DNA of 64,000 nucleotides from an uncultured Eubacteriales bacterium (GCA_948695535.1 CAPRTS010000003.1:1-64000), one strand, 5' to 3'; counted from the stretch's first letter, positions 1-7,140 are shown. Numbers and translations are program-made. Notes: generated from the letters alone by a model not told the origin.

Positions 1-37
1 AGTGACAGAACCGCGGACGAACGGGAAACAATCTTGG

Positions 38-111
38 TGGGAGTTCACGGACTTGAACCGCGGACCGACCGGTTATGAGCCGGTTGCTCTAACCAACTGA
101 GCTAAACTCCC
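38..111 (-). tRNA. tRNA-Met (anticodon CAT)
   Basis: Reading the minus strand gives a complete cloverleaf. The acceptor stem GGGAGTT pairs with AACTCCC, the anticodon stem CCGG/CCGG encloses the loop CTCATAA, and the T-arm reads GCGGTTCAAGTCCGT. CCA is encoded at 35-37. The fully paired first base pair favours elongator Met over initiator tRNA. A CAT anticodon could also be the lysidine-modified Ile2 tRNA, which I cannot exclude by eye. Confidence 0.9.
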
Positions 112-214
112 GCAAAAAAAAGATAACTATTGTAAGTTACCAATTTTACCCGTAATTGTCAATGATTTGCCTTTGACAACGAAGAAAGAGTAGTGTATAC
201 TTTAATTTGTCTTT

Positions 215-298
215 GGCCGGGTGGTGAAATTGGCAGACGCGTCGGACTCAAAATCCGATGAGGTAACACTCGTGTGGGTTCAAGTCCCACCCCGGCCA
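215..298 (+). tRNA. tRNA-Leu (anticodon CAA)
   Basis: This is a class II tRNA with a long variable arm. The acceptor GGCCGGG pairs with CCCGGCC, the anticodon stem TCGGA/TCCGA holds the loop CTCAAAA, and the T-stem is GTGGG/CCCAC. CCA is encoded at 299-301. It lies divergent from tRNA-Met and convergent to the small regulator at 338-547. Confidence 0.93.
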
Positions 299-337
299 CC
301 AAATAGTCCCGATTGTCGTCGGTGCGTTCTATTTTTT

Positions 338-547
338 TTAGTATTCTTTTCTGCCAACCAAATAATCAATATCGACTTTGAAATAATCTGCTAACAACCA
401 AAGGCTGGTGATGCAAGGTTCTTTCTTTTTACGTAACCACGCACTGATGGTGTTTTGTTTTACGCCAATCTTTTCGGCCAGCGCGACTTGGCTTAAATTA
501 TATTCTTGCATTAACTCTTTGACTCGTTCCGCAATTAGAATTTCCAT
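338..547 (-). CDS. XRE-family helix-turn-helix regulator
   Basis: This 69-residue protein is almost entirely a lambda-repressor-type HTH. Residues 10-30 give the ALAEKIGVKQNTISAWLRKK turn, followed by the 'LADYFKVDIDYLVGR' tail typical of minimal XRE regulators. It has no sensor or dimerisation domain, so it probably binds DNA as a small dimer. It is divergent from the membrane protein gene at 633. The shared 85-base intergenic region holds a good promoter and two related palindromes, so autoregulation and control of the neighbour are likely but inferred. The target and inducer are unknown. Confidence 0.85.
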   Translation of the reverse strand: MEILIAERVKELMQEYNLSQVALAEKIGVKQNTISAWLRKKKEPCITSLWLLADYFKVDIDYLVGRKEY

Positions 548-556
548 ATATTCCCA

Positions 557-610
557 TTGACAGTTTATCCCCTTGGGAGTAGAATATTAGAAACTAGCCC
601 CATGGGGCTA
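557..610 (+). promoter_or_regulatory. Promoter with two palindromic operator-like sites
   Basis: TTGACA (557-562), a 17-base spacer and TAGAAT (580-585) form a strong sigma-A promoter for the gene at 633. TCCC-CTT-GGGA (568-578) sits in the spacer. The perfect 16-base palindrome TAGCCCCATGGGGCTA (595-610) covers the predicted start of transcription. Both share the core CCC...GGG, which suggests binding of the divergent XRE regulator. Confidence 0.6.
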
Positions 611-632
611 AATTTAAAGGAGAAATCTTCGC

Positions 633-1313
633 ATGGGGAGGACGCCAGAAAAAACAAAATTGTTGATTCATCGAATCATTTGGGGTGTATTGTTGCTGAC
701 CGGTATTTTGGTTTTAACTGTTAACCCGCCAACAAAAGCAGTAGAAATCGTTAATGATAGCGGTTATATAAATAATTATTACGCTGCTCTTGATGAAACT
801 TCGGTAGATATTGAGATTGAATTTAACGTGGCTGTCGATTCTGGCGACATTACTGTTGCTTTCTATGATGCTGACGACAAGTGTTTGGTAACTGAGAGTG
901 AATATTTCTGGGGTGGTGACAAGAAAGTTTCTCGCACTTTTTATGGAATTCCCGGTAAGGTGGCTAGTTACGAAATTATTAATTTTGAAAATACTGCCTA
1001 CGTTGACACAGATTATAAATATTATTTTTATCTTCCTTGTTTAATTGCACTAATAATGTTAATTTCGTCATTGCTTTTATCTTGTAAGGTCTACCAATAT
1101 AATGAGCAAACAATTATTGTCTATGCGGGTTGGTATCATCATTACTTGAAAATTAATGATGAAATATTTGATGAACACAACACAATTCTTTCCTATTCTG
1201 CAATTACTCTTTCGTGTAAATTAGCGAATGATACCGAAGTAATTGCAACTATATCGCTAACTAATCGTATAGCCTTAAAAATCAATGGTAAACTTTATAC
1301 TAAACCCAAATAA
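633..1313 (+). CDS. Membrane protein with extracytoplasmic domain, unknown function
   Basis: The 226-residue product starts at an ATG with AAAGGAG (616-622) upstream. Residues about 12-32 form an N-terminal hydrophobic segment that could be a signal anchor. Next comes a roughly 95-residue beta-rich, acidic domain predicted outside the cell. A second membrane span (about 131-152, YFYLPCLIALIMLISSLLLS) leads into a cytoplasmic C-terminal part of about 70 residues. I do not recognise the family. Its promoter carries operator-like palindromes and it is divergent from a small XRE regulator, so it is probably regulated by that protein. The layout of outer domain, span and inner tail recurs in other proteins of this window. 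Confidence 0.7.
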   Translation: MGRTPEKTKLLIHRIIWGVLLLTGILVLTVNPPTKAVEIVNDSGYINNYYAALDETSVDIEIEFNVAVDSGDITVAFYDADDKCLVTESEYFWGGDKKVSRTFYGIPGKVASYEIINFENTAYVDTDYKYYFYLPCLIALIMLISSLLLSCKVYQYNEQTIIVYAGWYHHYLKINDEIFDEHNTILSYSAITLSCKLANDTEVIATISLTNRIALKINGKLYTKPK

Positions 1314-1324
1314 GGTAATAGCAT

Positions 1325-1353
1325 TTGCCAATATTCTTAGTAGACTATATGAT
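1325..1353 (+). promoter_or_regulatory. Promoter of TfoX-like gene
   Basis: TTGCCA (1325-1330), a 17-base spacer and TATGAT (1348-1353). These elements occupy the stretch that a longer reading frame starting at the TTG of the -35 would call coding. That makes the ATG at 1370 the credible start, with a leader of about ten bases containing GGTGGG. Confidence 0.6.
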
Positions 1354-1369
1354 AGTGGTGGGTAGTGAT

Positions 1370-1687
1370 ATGGCAACGAAAAAAGACTTTATTGAATTTG
1401 TTATGGGGCAGATGGCGGACGCGTCCGCGTTTACCGTGCGCCCGATGATGGGGGAATATTTGGTTTACTACCAAGGCGTGCTGATTGGCGGTTTTTATGA
1501 TAACCGTTTTCTTTTGAAGATGAATGCCGACAATGCCGACTACGCACTGCCAACGGCGATTCCGTATGCTAACGCGAAACCGATGTACATGGTAGATAAC
1601 TTTGACGACCGCGAACGTTTGGCGACCATTATTAAAGCCACTTATATCGGGTGCTTGAAAACGCAAAAAACGCCTAAACGTAAATGA
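1370..1687 (+). CDS. TfoX N-terminal domain protein
   Basis: The product of about 105 residues begins MATKKDFIEFV and matches the TfoX/Sxy N-terminal family: an opening helix, then RPMMGEYLVYYQGVLIGGF and a final strand-helix unit. In Gammaproteobacteria the family is linked to competence regulation. In Firmicutes such single-domain copies are common and uncharacterised, so no competence role is claimed. The start at 1370 is chosen because promoter elements fill the upstream extension. The C-terminus is basic (KTQKTPKRK). Confidence 0.75.
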   Translation: MATKKDFIEFVMGQMADASAFTVRPMMGEYLVYYQGVLIGGFYDNRFLLKMNADNADYALPTAIPYANAKPMYMVDNFDDRERLATIIKATYIGCLKTQKTPKRK

Positions 1688-1703
1688 ATTTGCGGGGTCA
1701 ATC

Positions 1704-1733
1704 TTGACAAATGGTGGTCGAAAAGCGTATCAT
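1704..1733 (+). promoter_or_regulatory. Promoter giving a leaderless mRNA
   Basis: TTGACA (1704-1709), an 18-base spacer and TATCAT (1728-1733). The start codon at 1740 is six bases past the -10, which is where transcription should begin. No ribosome binding site fits in between. Confidence 0.65.
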
Positions 1734-1739
1734 TAAACA

Positions 1740-2639
1740 ATGAGAAAAAATTATCAAAAACTGCGAGTAACATTGCCGCAAAACACGGATTTGATTGGTG
1801 CCACGGTGGGGCTGACTGATTTTGCTATTTTTTCGGCACCAAAGCCACAACAGTTTGGCAGACGACGAGTTTTATCGTTGCACGAAATTGATGTGCCAAG
1901 CGGTAAACGTTACGTTACTGGGGATGTTTGGTTGAGCCAGGTTTCCCATTTAGTCCCCGAAATGATGTTGGCTCACGAATGTGAAACTGGATTGACTTTT
2001 GCCCGAGAACCTGAGGCTACCGACGTTGCGGTTTTACCGCAATTACAAAAAATTGCTGCAACTAAGTTTGGCAGTATCACCATTGACCAGCAACAGTATT
2101 TAACCGTGAACAACCAGATTGCCACCTACCCAATGACTGCGGTGAAGTCACGATTGGCTAACAAGTTGACCGCTTGCGTTAATCGTGGTGATCCGGCAGT
2201 GACCATTATCGGTCATGTGTTTATGCCCACTGGTTCCGCAGTGGTGTCTGCCCGTATTTACCAATACGCTGGGCAAAATTATGTGTACGCAATTAATAAA
2301 AATCATGAACCGCAATGGTTTCATTGTGAACCAGTACGCGTCAAAGAAGTTGCTAAAAATCAGTTACAATTGTTAGACGGTTTGCTGGTAACTCCCTTTG
2401 CTGCCGAAACTGAATTTTCTGCCAAGCAAGACATGGGTGAGCGGAGTGGAAAAATCGATACTGATAATTTTGTAATTGGTCAATACTTGAATTTCGTCCT
2501 TACCCAAAATCTGCAAAAACTGGCCTTGCCGGAAGCAACGATTGTTGACCAACTTAACCAAAATCACAAGTTACGGCACTTGGTGGCGACTTTTACCCAA
2601 GCAACAAAAAAGTTGGGTGCCACCATTAGGGAACGTTAA
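1740..2639 (+). CDS. Conserved-looking protein of unknown function
   Basis: A 299-residue soluble protein without signal peptide or membrane span. I do not recognise it. It is strand-rich in the first 230 residues, contains a GHVFMPTGSAVVSARIYQY segment near residue 160, and ends in a helical basic tail. The predicted mRNA starts at or within a base of the ATG. The following gene (2703) is also unknown and also looks leaderless. The two are on one strand but have separate promoters, so they need not be co-regulated. Confidence 0.6.
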   Translation: MRKNYQKLRVTLPQNTDLIGATVGLTDFAIFSAPKPQQFGRRRVLSLHEIDVPSGKRYVTGDVWLSQVSHLVPEMMLAHECETGLTFAREPEATDVAVLPQLQKIAATKFGSITIDQQQYLTVNNQIATYPMTAVKSRLANKLTACVNRGDPAVTIIGHVFMPTGSAVVSARIYQYAGQNYVYAINKNHEPQWFHCEPVRVKEVAKNQLQLLDGLLVTPFAAETEFSAKQDMGERSGKIDTDNFVIGQYLNFVLTQNLQKLALPEATIVDQLNQNHKLRHLVATFTQATKKLGATIRER

Positions 2640-2665
2640 TTTTTAAACAATTTTGGCGACTAGTC

Positions 2666-2695
2666 TTGAAAAGGTATAGTTGGGTATGTTAAACT
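2666..2695 (+). promoter_or_regulatory. Promoter giving a leaderless mRNA
   Basis: TTGAAA (2666-2671), an 18-base spacer and TAAACT (2690-2695). The ATG at 2703 follows seven bases later. The -10 is weaker than at neighbouring promoters. Confidence 0.45.
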
Positions 2696-2702
2696 GCTAC
2701 TA

Positions 2703-3491
2703 ATGATTAAACCGGAAATTATTTTATTGTTTGACCGCCTATTAAACAAAGCCAACTGCGGTTTAACGATTAGTAAATTATATGATGCTGGCCTGTTGGT
2801 AGACATTAACCGTAGTTTTTATCGACCTTTTGCTGGGCAATACTACCAAGGTTTACCCGTTAATTATGTTATTCACCGTGGCCACGTTAATTGGAATGTT
2901 CACGGCACTGACGCCTTAACTTTGGCCATTGGCAACGGCGCTACCTATTGTTCGGGGTATTTATCGGGCTTTGCTACTTATGATGCTCCGGAGTCACCCT
3001 ATCGAGATTGGGTGGAAATTAAAGCGACCAATAAATGCGATTACGTATTAGAACCCGCCTGGGAACTGGCGATTGAAAAGAGTATCTATTACAAAGTGTT
3101 TGGCGCGCAAAACGTGAAGTCCCAAAGTTACCAAGCCTTTATTGAGGCGCGGGCTCGCGAAGCAGCGGCGACTAAGTTATACACTTTGGACGATTACGAA
3201 GAGAACGGGGTACCGCTTGACCCTGCCGTTGTGCGTTATGCCCAAAGTGAGGCCAACGCGATTTTACAAAGTGAAACTGACCCGCAACGGCGCTTGGACG
3301 CCCAACAATTACTGGCCGCGTTGCCCGATTTGACGTTGTGTAAAAATTTGGTTGCGACGCGGGTAAAGCGGTTGTCGCATTGCCAGCGTTTCGGTAAACC
3401 ACACCACGAAATGTTGGGTGATACGCTTACCGCCATCGATCCCAATCTGCTTTGGTCAAGGGATTCCCGTAATGATCGTGAAAAATGGTAA
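2703..3491 (+). CDS. Soluble protein of unknown function
   Basis: A 262-residue protein with no signal peptide or transmembrane segment. It contains aromatic- and histidine-rich stretches (YVIHRGHVNWNVHGTDA near residues 55-75) and a helical C-terminal half from about residue 140. I do not recognise the family. No ribosome binding site precedes the ATG, and a promoter ends seven bases upstream. It ends about 20 bases before the promoter of the small membrane protein at 3570. Confidence 0.6.
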   Translation: MIKPEIILLFDRLLNKANCGLTISKLYDAGLLVDINRSFYRPFAGQYYQGLPVNYVIHRGHVNWNVHGTDALTLAIGNGATYCSGYLSGFATYDAPESPYRDWVEIKATNKCDYVLEPAWELAIEKSIYYKVFGAQNVKSQSYQAFIEARAREAAATKLYTLDDYEENGVPLDPAVVRYAQSEANAILQSETDPQRRLDAQQLLAALPDLTLCKNLVATRVKRLSHCQRFGKPHHEMLGDTLTAIDPNLLWSRDSRNDREKW

Positions 3492-3512
3492 GTATAAACT
3501 GCTAAAAATATT

Positions 3513-3541
3513 TTGACAGCAACTTTTGAGTAAACTATAAT
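3513..3541 (+). promoter_or_regulatory. Consensus sigma-A promoter
   Basis: TTGACA (3513-3518), exactly 17 bases and TATAAT (3536-3541): a perfect consensus, so strong constitutive expression of the gene at 3570 is expected. That gene has a full AAAGGAG site and is therefore conventionally leadered. Confidence 0.8.
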
Positions 3542-3569
3542 AAATATAGTTATAAAAGGAGAAAAAATA

Positions 3570-4133
3570 ATGGCAAAAACAACGAAAAAAAAGAAAATAA
3601 GTTTAATGAACCTGATTATGTCGGCTATCGGCATTGTTGGGGCAGTATTAAGTTTCATTGCTCTAGCGTTTAACTTTGTTAACACACAAAGTGTTACCAA
3701 AATTGGTAGTGGAACCCGGACAACCAATGACCCGGCGAATTTGAGCAAATGGTTTGAGTTTATTGACAAGGCGCAAGAAGCGAATGCCGAGGCGCATAAA
3801 TTGGGTGGTAAGGACGTAATCGACATTAACGGTTGGGCCACGGCGCGTGTATTTTTAATTATCACTTTGGTCTTGGTCGCATTGGTCGCAATTGCAATGG
3901 TGGTTAAGTTCTTCATCAACAACAAAATTTTGAACTGGACAACGCTGGTGGTTGCGGGCTTGACGGTACTCAGTGCGCTTGTCTTCTTGATTATGGTTTA
4001 CGTTGGTGGTAGCCCGTTCAATACAGAAGTTGCTGACACTACGACTAAGGTCTTGGCCGATGTGGGTGCTTGGTTCGTCACGGTCGGTGCGGTCATTGCC
4101 GGGGCGATGGGCATCGTGGTGGCACGCAAATAA
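3570..4133 (+). CDS. Small four-span membrane protein, unknown function
   Basis: The 187-residue product has a basic N-terminus (AKTTKKKKIS) and predicted spans near residues 12-34, 90-112, 120-145 and 163-185. A polar loop of about 55 residues lies between the first two spans. It is driven by a perfect consensus promoter and a strong AAGGAG site, so it is probably abundant. I do not recognise the family. The transcription unit ends before the nus operon, where a hairpin followed by T residues (4175-4198) could also stop readthrough. Confidence 0.65.
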   Translation: MAKTTKKKKISLMNLIMSAIGIVGAVLSFIALAFNFVNTQSVTKIGSGTRTTNDPANLSKWFEFIDKAQEANAEAHKLGGKDVIDINGWATARVFLIITLVLVALVAIAMVVKFFINNKILNWTTLVVAGLTVLSALVFLIMVYVGGSPFNTEVADTTTKVLADVGAWFVTVGAVIAGAMGIVVARK

Positions 4134-4138
4134 AACTG

Positions 4139-4167
4139 TTGCCAAACGGAAATACTTATGGTATGAT
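4139..4167 (+). promoter_or_regulatory. Promoter of the rimP-nusA-ylxR operon
   Basis: TTGCCA (4139-4144), 17 bases and TATGAT (4162-4167). Transcription should start near 4174, directly at the base of the hairpin listed next. Confidence 0.6.
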
Positions 4168-4174
4168 AAAAAGG

Positions 4175-4198
4175 TGGGCCAGTCAGGTCCATTTTTTT
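4175..4198 (+). terminator. Intrinsic terminator or attenuator at the start of the nus operon
   Basis: TGGGCC (4175-4180), loop AGTCA and GGTCCA (4186-4191, one G-U pair) are followed by seven T residues (4192-4198). It can stop transcripts coming from the gene at 3570. It also lies within the first 25 bases of the predicted nus operon transcript, so it may act there as an attenuator or 5' stabilising hairpin. Confidence 0.65.
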
Positions 4199-4216
4199 AA
4201 CGCCAAAGGAGGAGTT

Positions 4217-4465
4217 ATGACCGATAAATTTCAAACTTTGTGCCAAAAAGTCATTAACGACGCGGGGTACGAATTGCTGCGGGTGACGTGGCAGAATCAC
4301 GAATTGTGTTTCTACATTGACCAACCGACGGGCATTGATCATACCGATTGCGAAAAAGTGACGAAGTTAATTGAACCAATCATTGAAGCCAACGATACGG
4401 AACTGGGCGAAAATTACAGCCTAGCGGTCAGCAGCATCGGCATTGACGGTAAAGATTGGGAATAA
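4217..4465 (+). CDS. rimP: Ribosome maturation factor RimP, N-terminal domain only
   Basis: RimP assists 30S subunit maturation. The 82-residue product matches the N-terminal alpha/beta domain of the family: GYELLRVTWQNHELCFYIDQ, then the DHTDCEKVTKLIEPII helix and the closing YSLAVSSIGID strand (family form vSSPGLDRP). Family members are usually about 150 residues and continue with an SH3-like C-terminal domain that binds S12. That domain is absent, and only 15 bases separate the stop from nusA. The start has a strong AAAGGAGGAG site. The position upstream of nusA and ylxR is the classical one and supports the call. Confidence 0.8.
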   Translation: MTDKFQTLCQKVINDAGYELLRVTWQNHELCFYIDQPTGIDHTDCEKVTKLIEPIIEANDTELGENYSLAVSSIGIDGKDWE

Positions 4466-4480
4466 AAGGAGAAAAAGAGT

Positions 4481-5608
4481 ATGACCTCAAAAGATTTTTT
4501 TGTCGCCTTAAACATGATGGCGAACGAACGCGGTATGGAAGTCGCCGCCATTATTAAGGACTTGGAAGAAGCGTTGTCAATCGCTTTCCGTAAAGCGCAC
4601 GGGGAAGCGATGAACGCGCGGGTGGCCTTGAATCCGGAAAAAAACACCATTCGTATTTACAGTTATAAAACTGTTGTGGCGGACGAAGACGAGAAATTGG
4701 ACAGCGACGAAGAAGGTTTTGTGCCGTTCGATTACGACAAATTTATTACCTTGTCGGAAGCCAAGGAAATTAAAAAGTCCGTTAAGGTCGGTGACGTTTT
4801 AGAACAAGAAGAAAACCCCAAGGACTTTGGCCGGGTGGCGGCCGTGGCGGTTAAGCAAGTCTTGAACCAAAAAATGAAAGAACGCAACCGCAACGCGGCG
4901 ATGCAAGAAATTTCAACCCGTGAAGACAAAATTGTTACCGCGAAAGTTAACCGTTACGACGGTGGTAAATATTTCTTGGAAATCCCGGGTAGCACTTTGG
5001 AAGGTATTTTGGACGAACGTAATAATATGTTGGGACAAAACCTCAAAATTGGTGATTTTGTTAAAGTTTATGTTCCCAAAATTAAGGATGTCAGTTATAC
5101 CAACGACGTATTCGTGACGCGTACCCGTCCCGAATTTGTTCGTGCTTTGTTTACTTTGGAAGTGCCAGAAATCGAAAAAGGCGAAATCGAAGTTAAATCG
5201 ATTGCGCGTGAAGCCGGTTACCGCACCAAAATTGCCGTGGCGTCTACCATTGCCAACATTGACCCGATTGGTGCTTGCGTGGGGACAAAAGGGTCGCGGA
5301 TTAATAATATTTTGAATGAAATCCGTCCCGAAAAAATCGACATTATCCCGTGGAGTGAAGACCCCTTGGAATTTATCGCGTCGGCTTTGTCACCGGCTAC
5401 CGTTTTGCGCGTAGAAGCCAACGAAGAAGAAAAGCGTGCACGCGTGGTAGTGCCGAACGACAAATTGTCCTTGGCCATTGGTAAGGCCGGCATGAATGTG
5501 CGTTTGGCAGCCAAATTGACCGGCTGGAAAATTGACGTCAAGAGCGAAGAAAAGGCGAACGAAGAAGACGCCGCCTACATTGAGGAATTTACACTCGGTG
5601 GCAATTAA
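4481..5608 (+). CDS. nusA: Transcription termination/antitermination factor NusA
   Basis: NusA binds RNA polymerase and modulates pausing, termination and antitermination. The 375-residue product has the order seen in Firmicutes: an N-terminal polymerase-binding domain (1-130), an S1 domain (about 135-200, beginning KIVTAKVNRYDGGKYFLEIP) and tandem KH domains (GACVGTKGSRINNI near 265 and LSLAIGKAGMNVRLA near 330). It lacks the C-terminal acidic repeats of the E. coli protein, as expected. AAAGGAG precedes the ATG. It follows rimP by 15 bases and overlaps ylxR. Confidence 0.97.
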   Translation: MTSKDFFVALNMMANERGMEVAAIIKDLEEALSIAFRKAHGEAMNARVALNPEKNTIRIYSYKTVVADEDEKLDSDEEGFVPFDYDKFITLSEAKEIKKSVKVGDVLEQEENPKDFGRVAAVAVKQVLNQKMKERNRNAAMQEISTREDKIVTAKVNRYDGGKYFLEIPGSTLEGILDERNNMLGQNLKIGDFVKVYVPKIKDVSYTNDVFVTRTRPEFVRALFTLEVPEIEKGEIEVKSIAREAGYRTKIAVASTIANIDPIGACVGTKGSRINNILNEIRPEKIDIIPWSEDPLEFIASALSPATVLRVEANEEEKRARVVVPNDKLSLAIGKAGMNVRLAAKLTGWKIDVKSEEKANEEDAAYIEEFTLGGN

Positions 5609-5861
5609 GCCCGTCAATCGTATTTGTTGCGTTTGTCGCCGTTTGCAACCCACCACCCAAATGATCCGGGTGGTGCGGTCGCACGGCGTTTTCGCTGTGC
5701 AGAGTAAACAGCATTTGGCCGGTCGCGGGGCGTACGTTTGCTTGACCTGTCGTACTAATCCTGCCGTCGGTAAAGCTTTGTCCCGCAGTTTCCGCCAAAC
5801 CGTTCCCGCCACGATTGCCCAGCAGTTAGCCACGCTGGCGGATAATGTTAAAACCAATTAA
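5598..5861 (+). CDS. ylxR: YlxR family RNA-binding protein
   Basis: The 87-residue product carries the YlxR signature: NRICCVCRRL, then QMIRVVRS and GRGAYVCLTC. YlxR (RnpM) is a small RNA-binding protein encoded in nusA operons and reported to bind the RNase P RNA in Bacillus. The GTG start at 5598 overlaps the end of nusA, which implies translational coupling. In most Firmicutes ylxQ, infB and rbfA follow. Here the operon stops and a tRNA-Ser with its own promoter comes next. Confidence 0.88.
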   Translation: MAIKPVNRICCVCRRLQPTTQMIRVVRSHGVFAVQSKQHLAGRGAYVCLTCRTNPAVGKALSRSFRQTVPATIAQQLATLADNVKTN

Positions 5862-5913
5862 ACATGGTGACCGTGTCCCATTGAACAGCAACTGTTAAGT
5901 AGTTCACTTATAT

Positions 5914-5943
5914 TTGCTTTTTGTTGTGTACTTGTGTTATAAT
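5914..5943 (+). promoter_or_regulatory. Promoter of tRNA-Ser and the esterase gene
   Basis: TTGCTT (5914-5919), 18 bases and an extended -10, TGTTATAAT (TATAAT at 5938-5943). The tRNA begins ten bases later. No other promoter is visible before the start codon at 6042. Confidence 0.7.
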
Positions 5944-5952
5944 CAAACATCT

Positions 5953-6037
5953 GGAAGGGTGTCAGAGTGGTCGAATGTACCTGTCTCGAAAACAGGTGTG
6001 CCGAAAGGTACCGCAGGTTCAAATCCTGTCCCTTCCG
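5953..6037 (+). tRNA. tRNA-Ser (anticodon CGA)
   Basis: Class II tRNA: acceptor GGAAGGG/CCCTTCC, anticodon stem ACCTGT/ACAGGT with loop CTCGAAA, a long variable arm, and T-arm GCAGGTTCAAATCCTGT. CCA is encoded at 6038-6040. The start codon of the esterase gene lies at 6042, one base after the CCA. Confidence 0.93.
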
Positions 6038-6041
6038 CCAA

Positions 6042-6710
6042 ATGCCAAAACAAAAAATTTTGTGTTACGGTGACTCCAACACTTGGGGGTACGTGCCCAA
6101 CGCCAATGGTTATACTAAAACGGCAGTGGTTCGTCAATACGCTCCGGAGCAATGCTGGTGGTATCCGTTAACACGAGAAAATCGGGTTATGGTTAACGGC
6201 TTGTGTGGGCGAACGATTAACAATGATGATCCACGCTTTCCTGGGCGCAATGCATCGCGGACGTTACGGCAAGATCTGCCGTCGCAAATAATTTTCGATA
6301 CCGTCATTATTCAACTGGGGACCAACGATTGTAAAGCCGTGTTCCACAATTCGGTAGTAGCCATTAAAAATAACCTGGCGGAGTTGATTGACCAGTTTCG
6401 TGAAATTTATCCGCACGCACAATACGTAATTATCAGCCCGGCGCTCAATAACGAAAACACGGCCATTACTCAAAAATACTATCGCGGTGCTTGGTTAAAG
6501 ACGCTACAACTTGATAGCCTGTATCGTGAAGTGGCCCAAGAACAGAATTTGGCTTTTGTTAGCGGTTTGGCTTGCGAAATTGGCGAAGACGGGGAACATT
6601 TAACGGAGCAGGGGCACCGCAGTTTAGGCCGACAAGTGTTGTGTGCTATTAACGCGTTGCAAAACGTTATCACCACGGACAATGGTTCACAAATTGACTT
6701 AACGCGTTAG
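6042..6710 (+). CDS. SGNH/GDSL-family hydrolase
   Basis: The 222-residue cytoplasmic enzyme has the SGNH blocks: GDSNTWGY near residues 10-17 (nucleophile Ser12), NGLCGRT (block II Gly), QLGTNDCK (block III Asn) and [12 protein letters not shown] near the C-terminus (block V Asp and His). Such enzymes cleave esters of lipids or of acetylated sugars; the substrate here is unknown. The ATG sits one base downstream of the encoded CCA of tRNA-Ser and has no ribosome binding site, so maturation of the tRNA 3' end would leave a leaderless message. The gene is convergent with the NUDIX remnant. Confidence 0.88.
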   Translation: MPKQKILCYGDSNTWGYVPNANGYTKTAVVRQYAPEQCWWYPLTRENRVMVNGLCGRTINNDDPRFPGRNASRTLRQDLPSQIIFDTVIIQLGTNDCKAVFHNSVVAIKNNLAELIDQFREIYPHAQYVIISPALNNENTAITQKYYRGAWLKTLQLDSLYREVAQEQNLAFVSGLACEIGEDGEHLTEQGHRSLGRQVLCAINALQNVITTDNGSQIDLTR

Positions 6711-6712
6711 GC

Positions 6713-7039
6713 TTAACCAATAATATGTTGCAAGGTCTTAAACTCGTTTTTAATAATTAAATTTTTGATGCGTTCGGGACGAAAATCAAGGTTTTTCAAC
6801 TCGGCCAAAGTGACCCAGCGTAATTCATTTTTAATCAACTGGTCTGGACCTTGTTCCCTGCGGATACTATTTTCCGTAATGACTTGCTTGGTGGTTTCGC
6901 CAATCGCCACGTGACCACCGGGTAAATGGTAATAACCCGCGTCGTTAACTTGGATCAGTAACACTTTTTCGTCTTGCTTAATGATGGCCCGTGCACAATA
7001 ATGGAAATTCATCGTGGCAGTTTTGATTTTAATATCCAT
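6713..7039 (-). pseudogene. NUDIX hydrolase with in-frame internal deletion
   Basis: The 108-residue frame has the start of a NUDIX domain (VLLIQVNDAGYYHLPGGHVAIGET) and the usual end of one (LRWVTLAELKNLDFRPERIK). The middle is missing: the REx2EExG helix that binds the metal is replaced by NSIRREQG, and the two halves meet about 55-60 residues too early compared with the usual 140-160. The reading frame is intact, so the loss was in-frame. Catalysis is unlikely. A promoter ends six bases before the chosen ATG (MDIKIK), so it may still be expressed. Confidence 0.6.
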
Positions 7040-7045
7040 TGCACC

Positions 7046-7075
7046 AGTATACCGGATATTTATTGCCATTGTCGA
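7046..7075 (-). promoter_or_regulatory. Promoter of the NUDIX remnant, leaderless type
   Basis: On the minus strand TCGACA (7075-7070), 18 bases and TATACT (7051-7046), then six bases to the ATG at 7039. Confidence 0.5.
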
Positions 7076-7097
7076 CTTGTTTATAATTTTAAAAAAA

Positions 7098-7140
7098 TTA
7101 GCAATAAATGCTTGACACTGCTAGCAATCGGGTATATAAC
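7098..7140 (+). promoter_or_regulatory. hsp20 promoter with degenerate CIRCE element
   Basis: TTGACA (7112-7117), 17 bases and TATAAC (7135-7140). Over the -35 lies TTAGCA (7098-7103), 15 bases, then TGCTAG (7119-7124). This has the arm order and spacing of the HrcA-binding CIRCE site (TTAGCACTC-N9-GAGTGCTAA) with the inner three bases of each arm lost. The leader also carries ACCGC-GGAAA-GCGGT, a small hairpin ahead of AAAAGGAG. Confidence 0.5.

Noticed and set aside
3236..3925. Long minus-strand frame opposite the genes at 2703 and 3570
   Set aside because: It lies antisense to two well supported frames, has no promoter or ribosome binding site of note and shows no recognisable domain.
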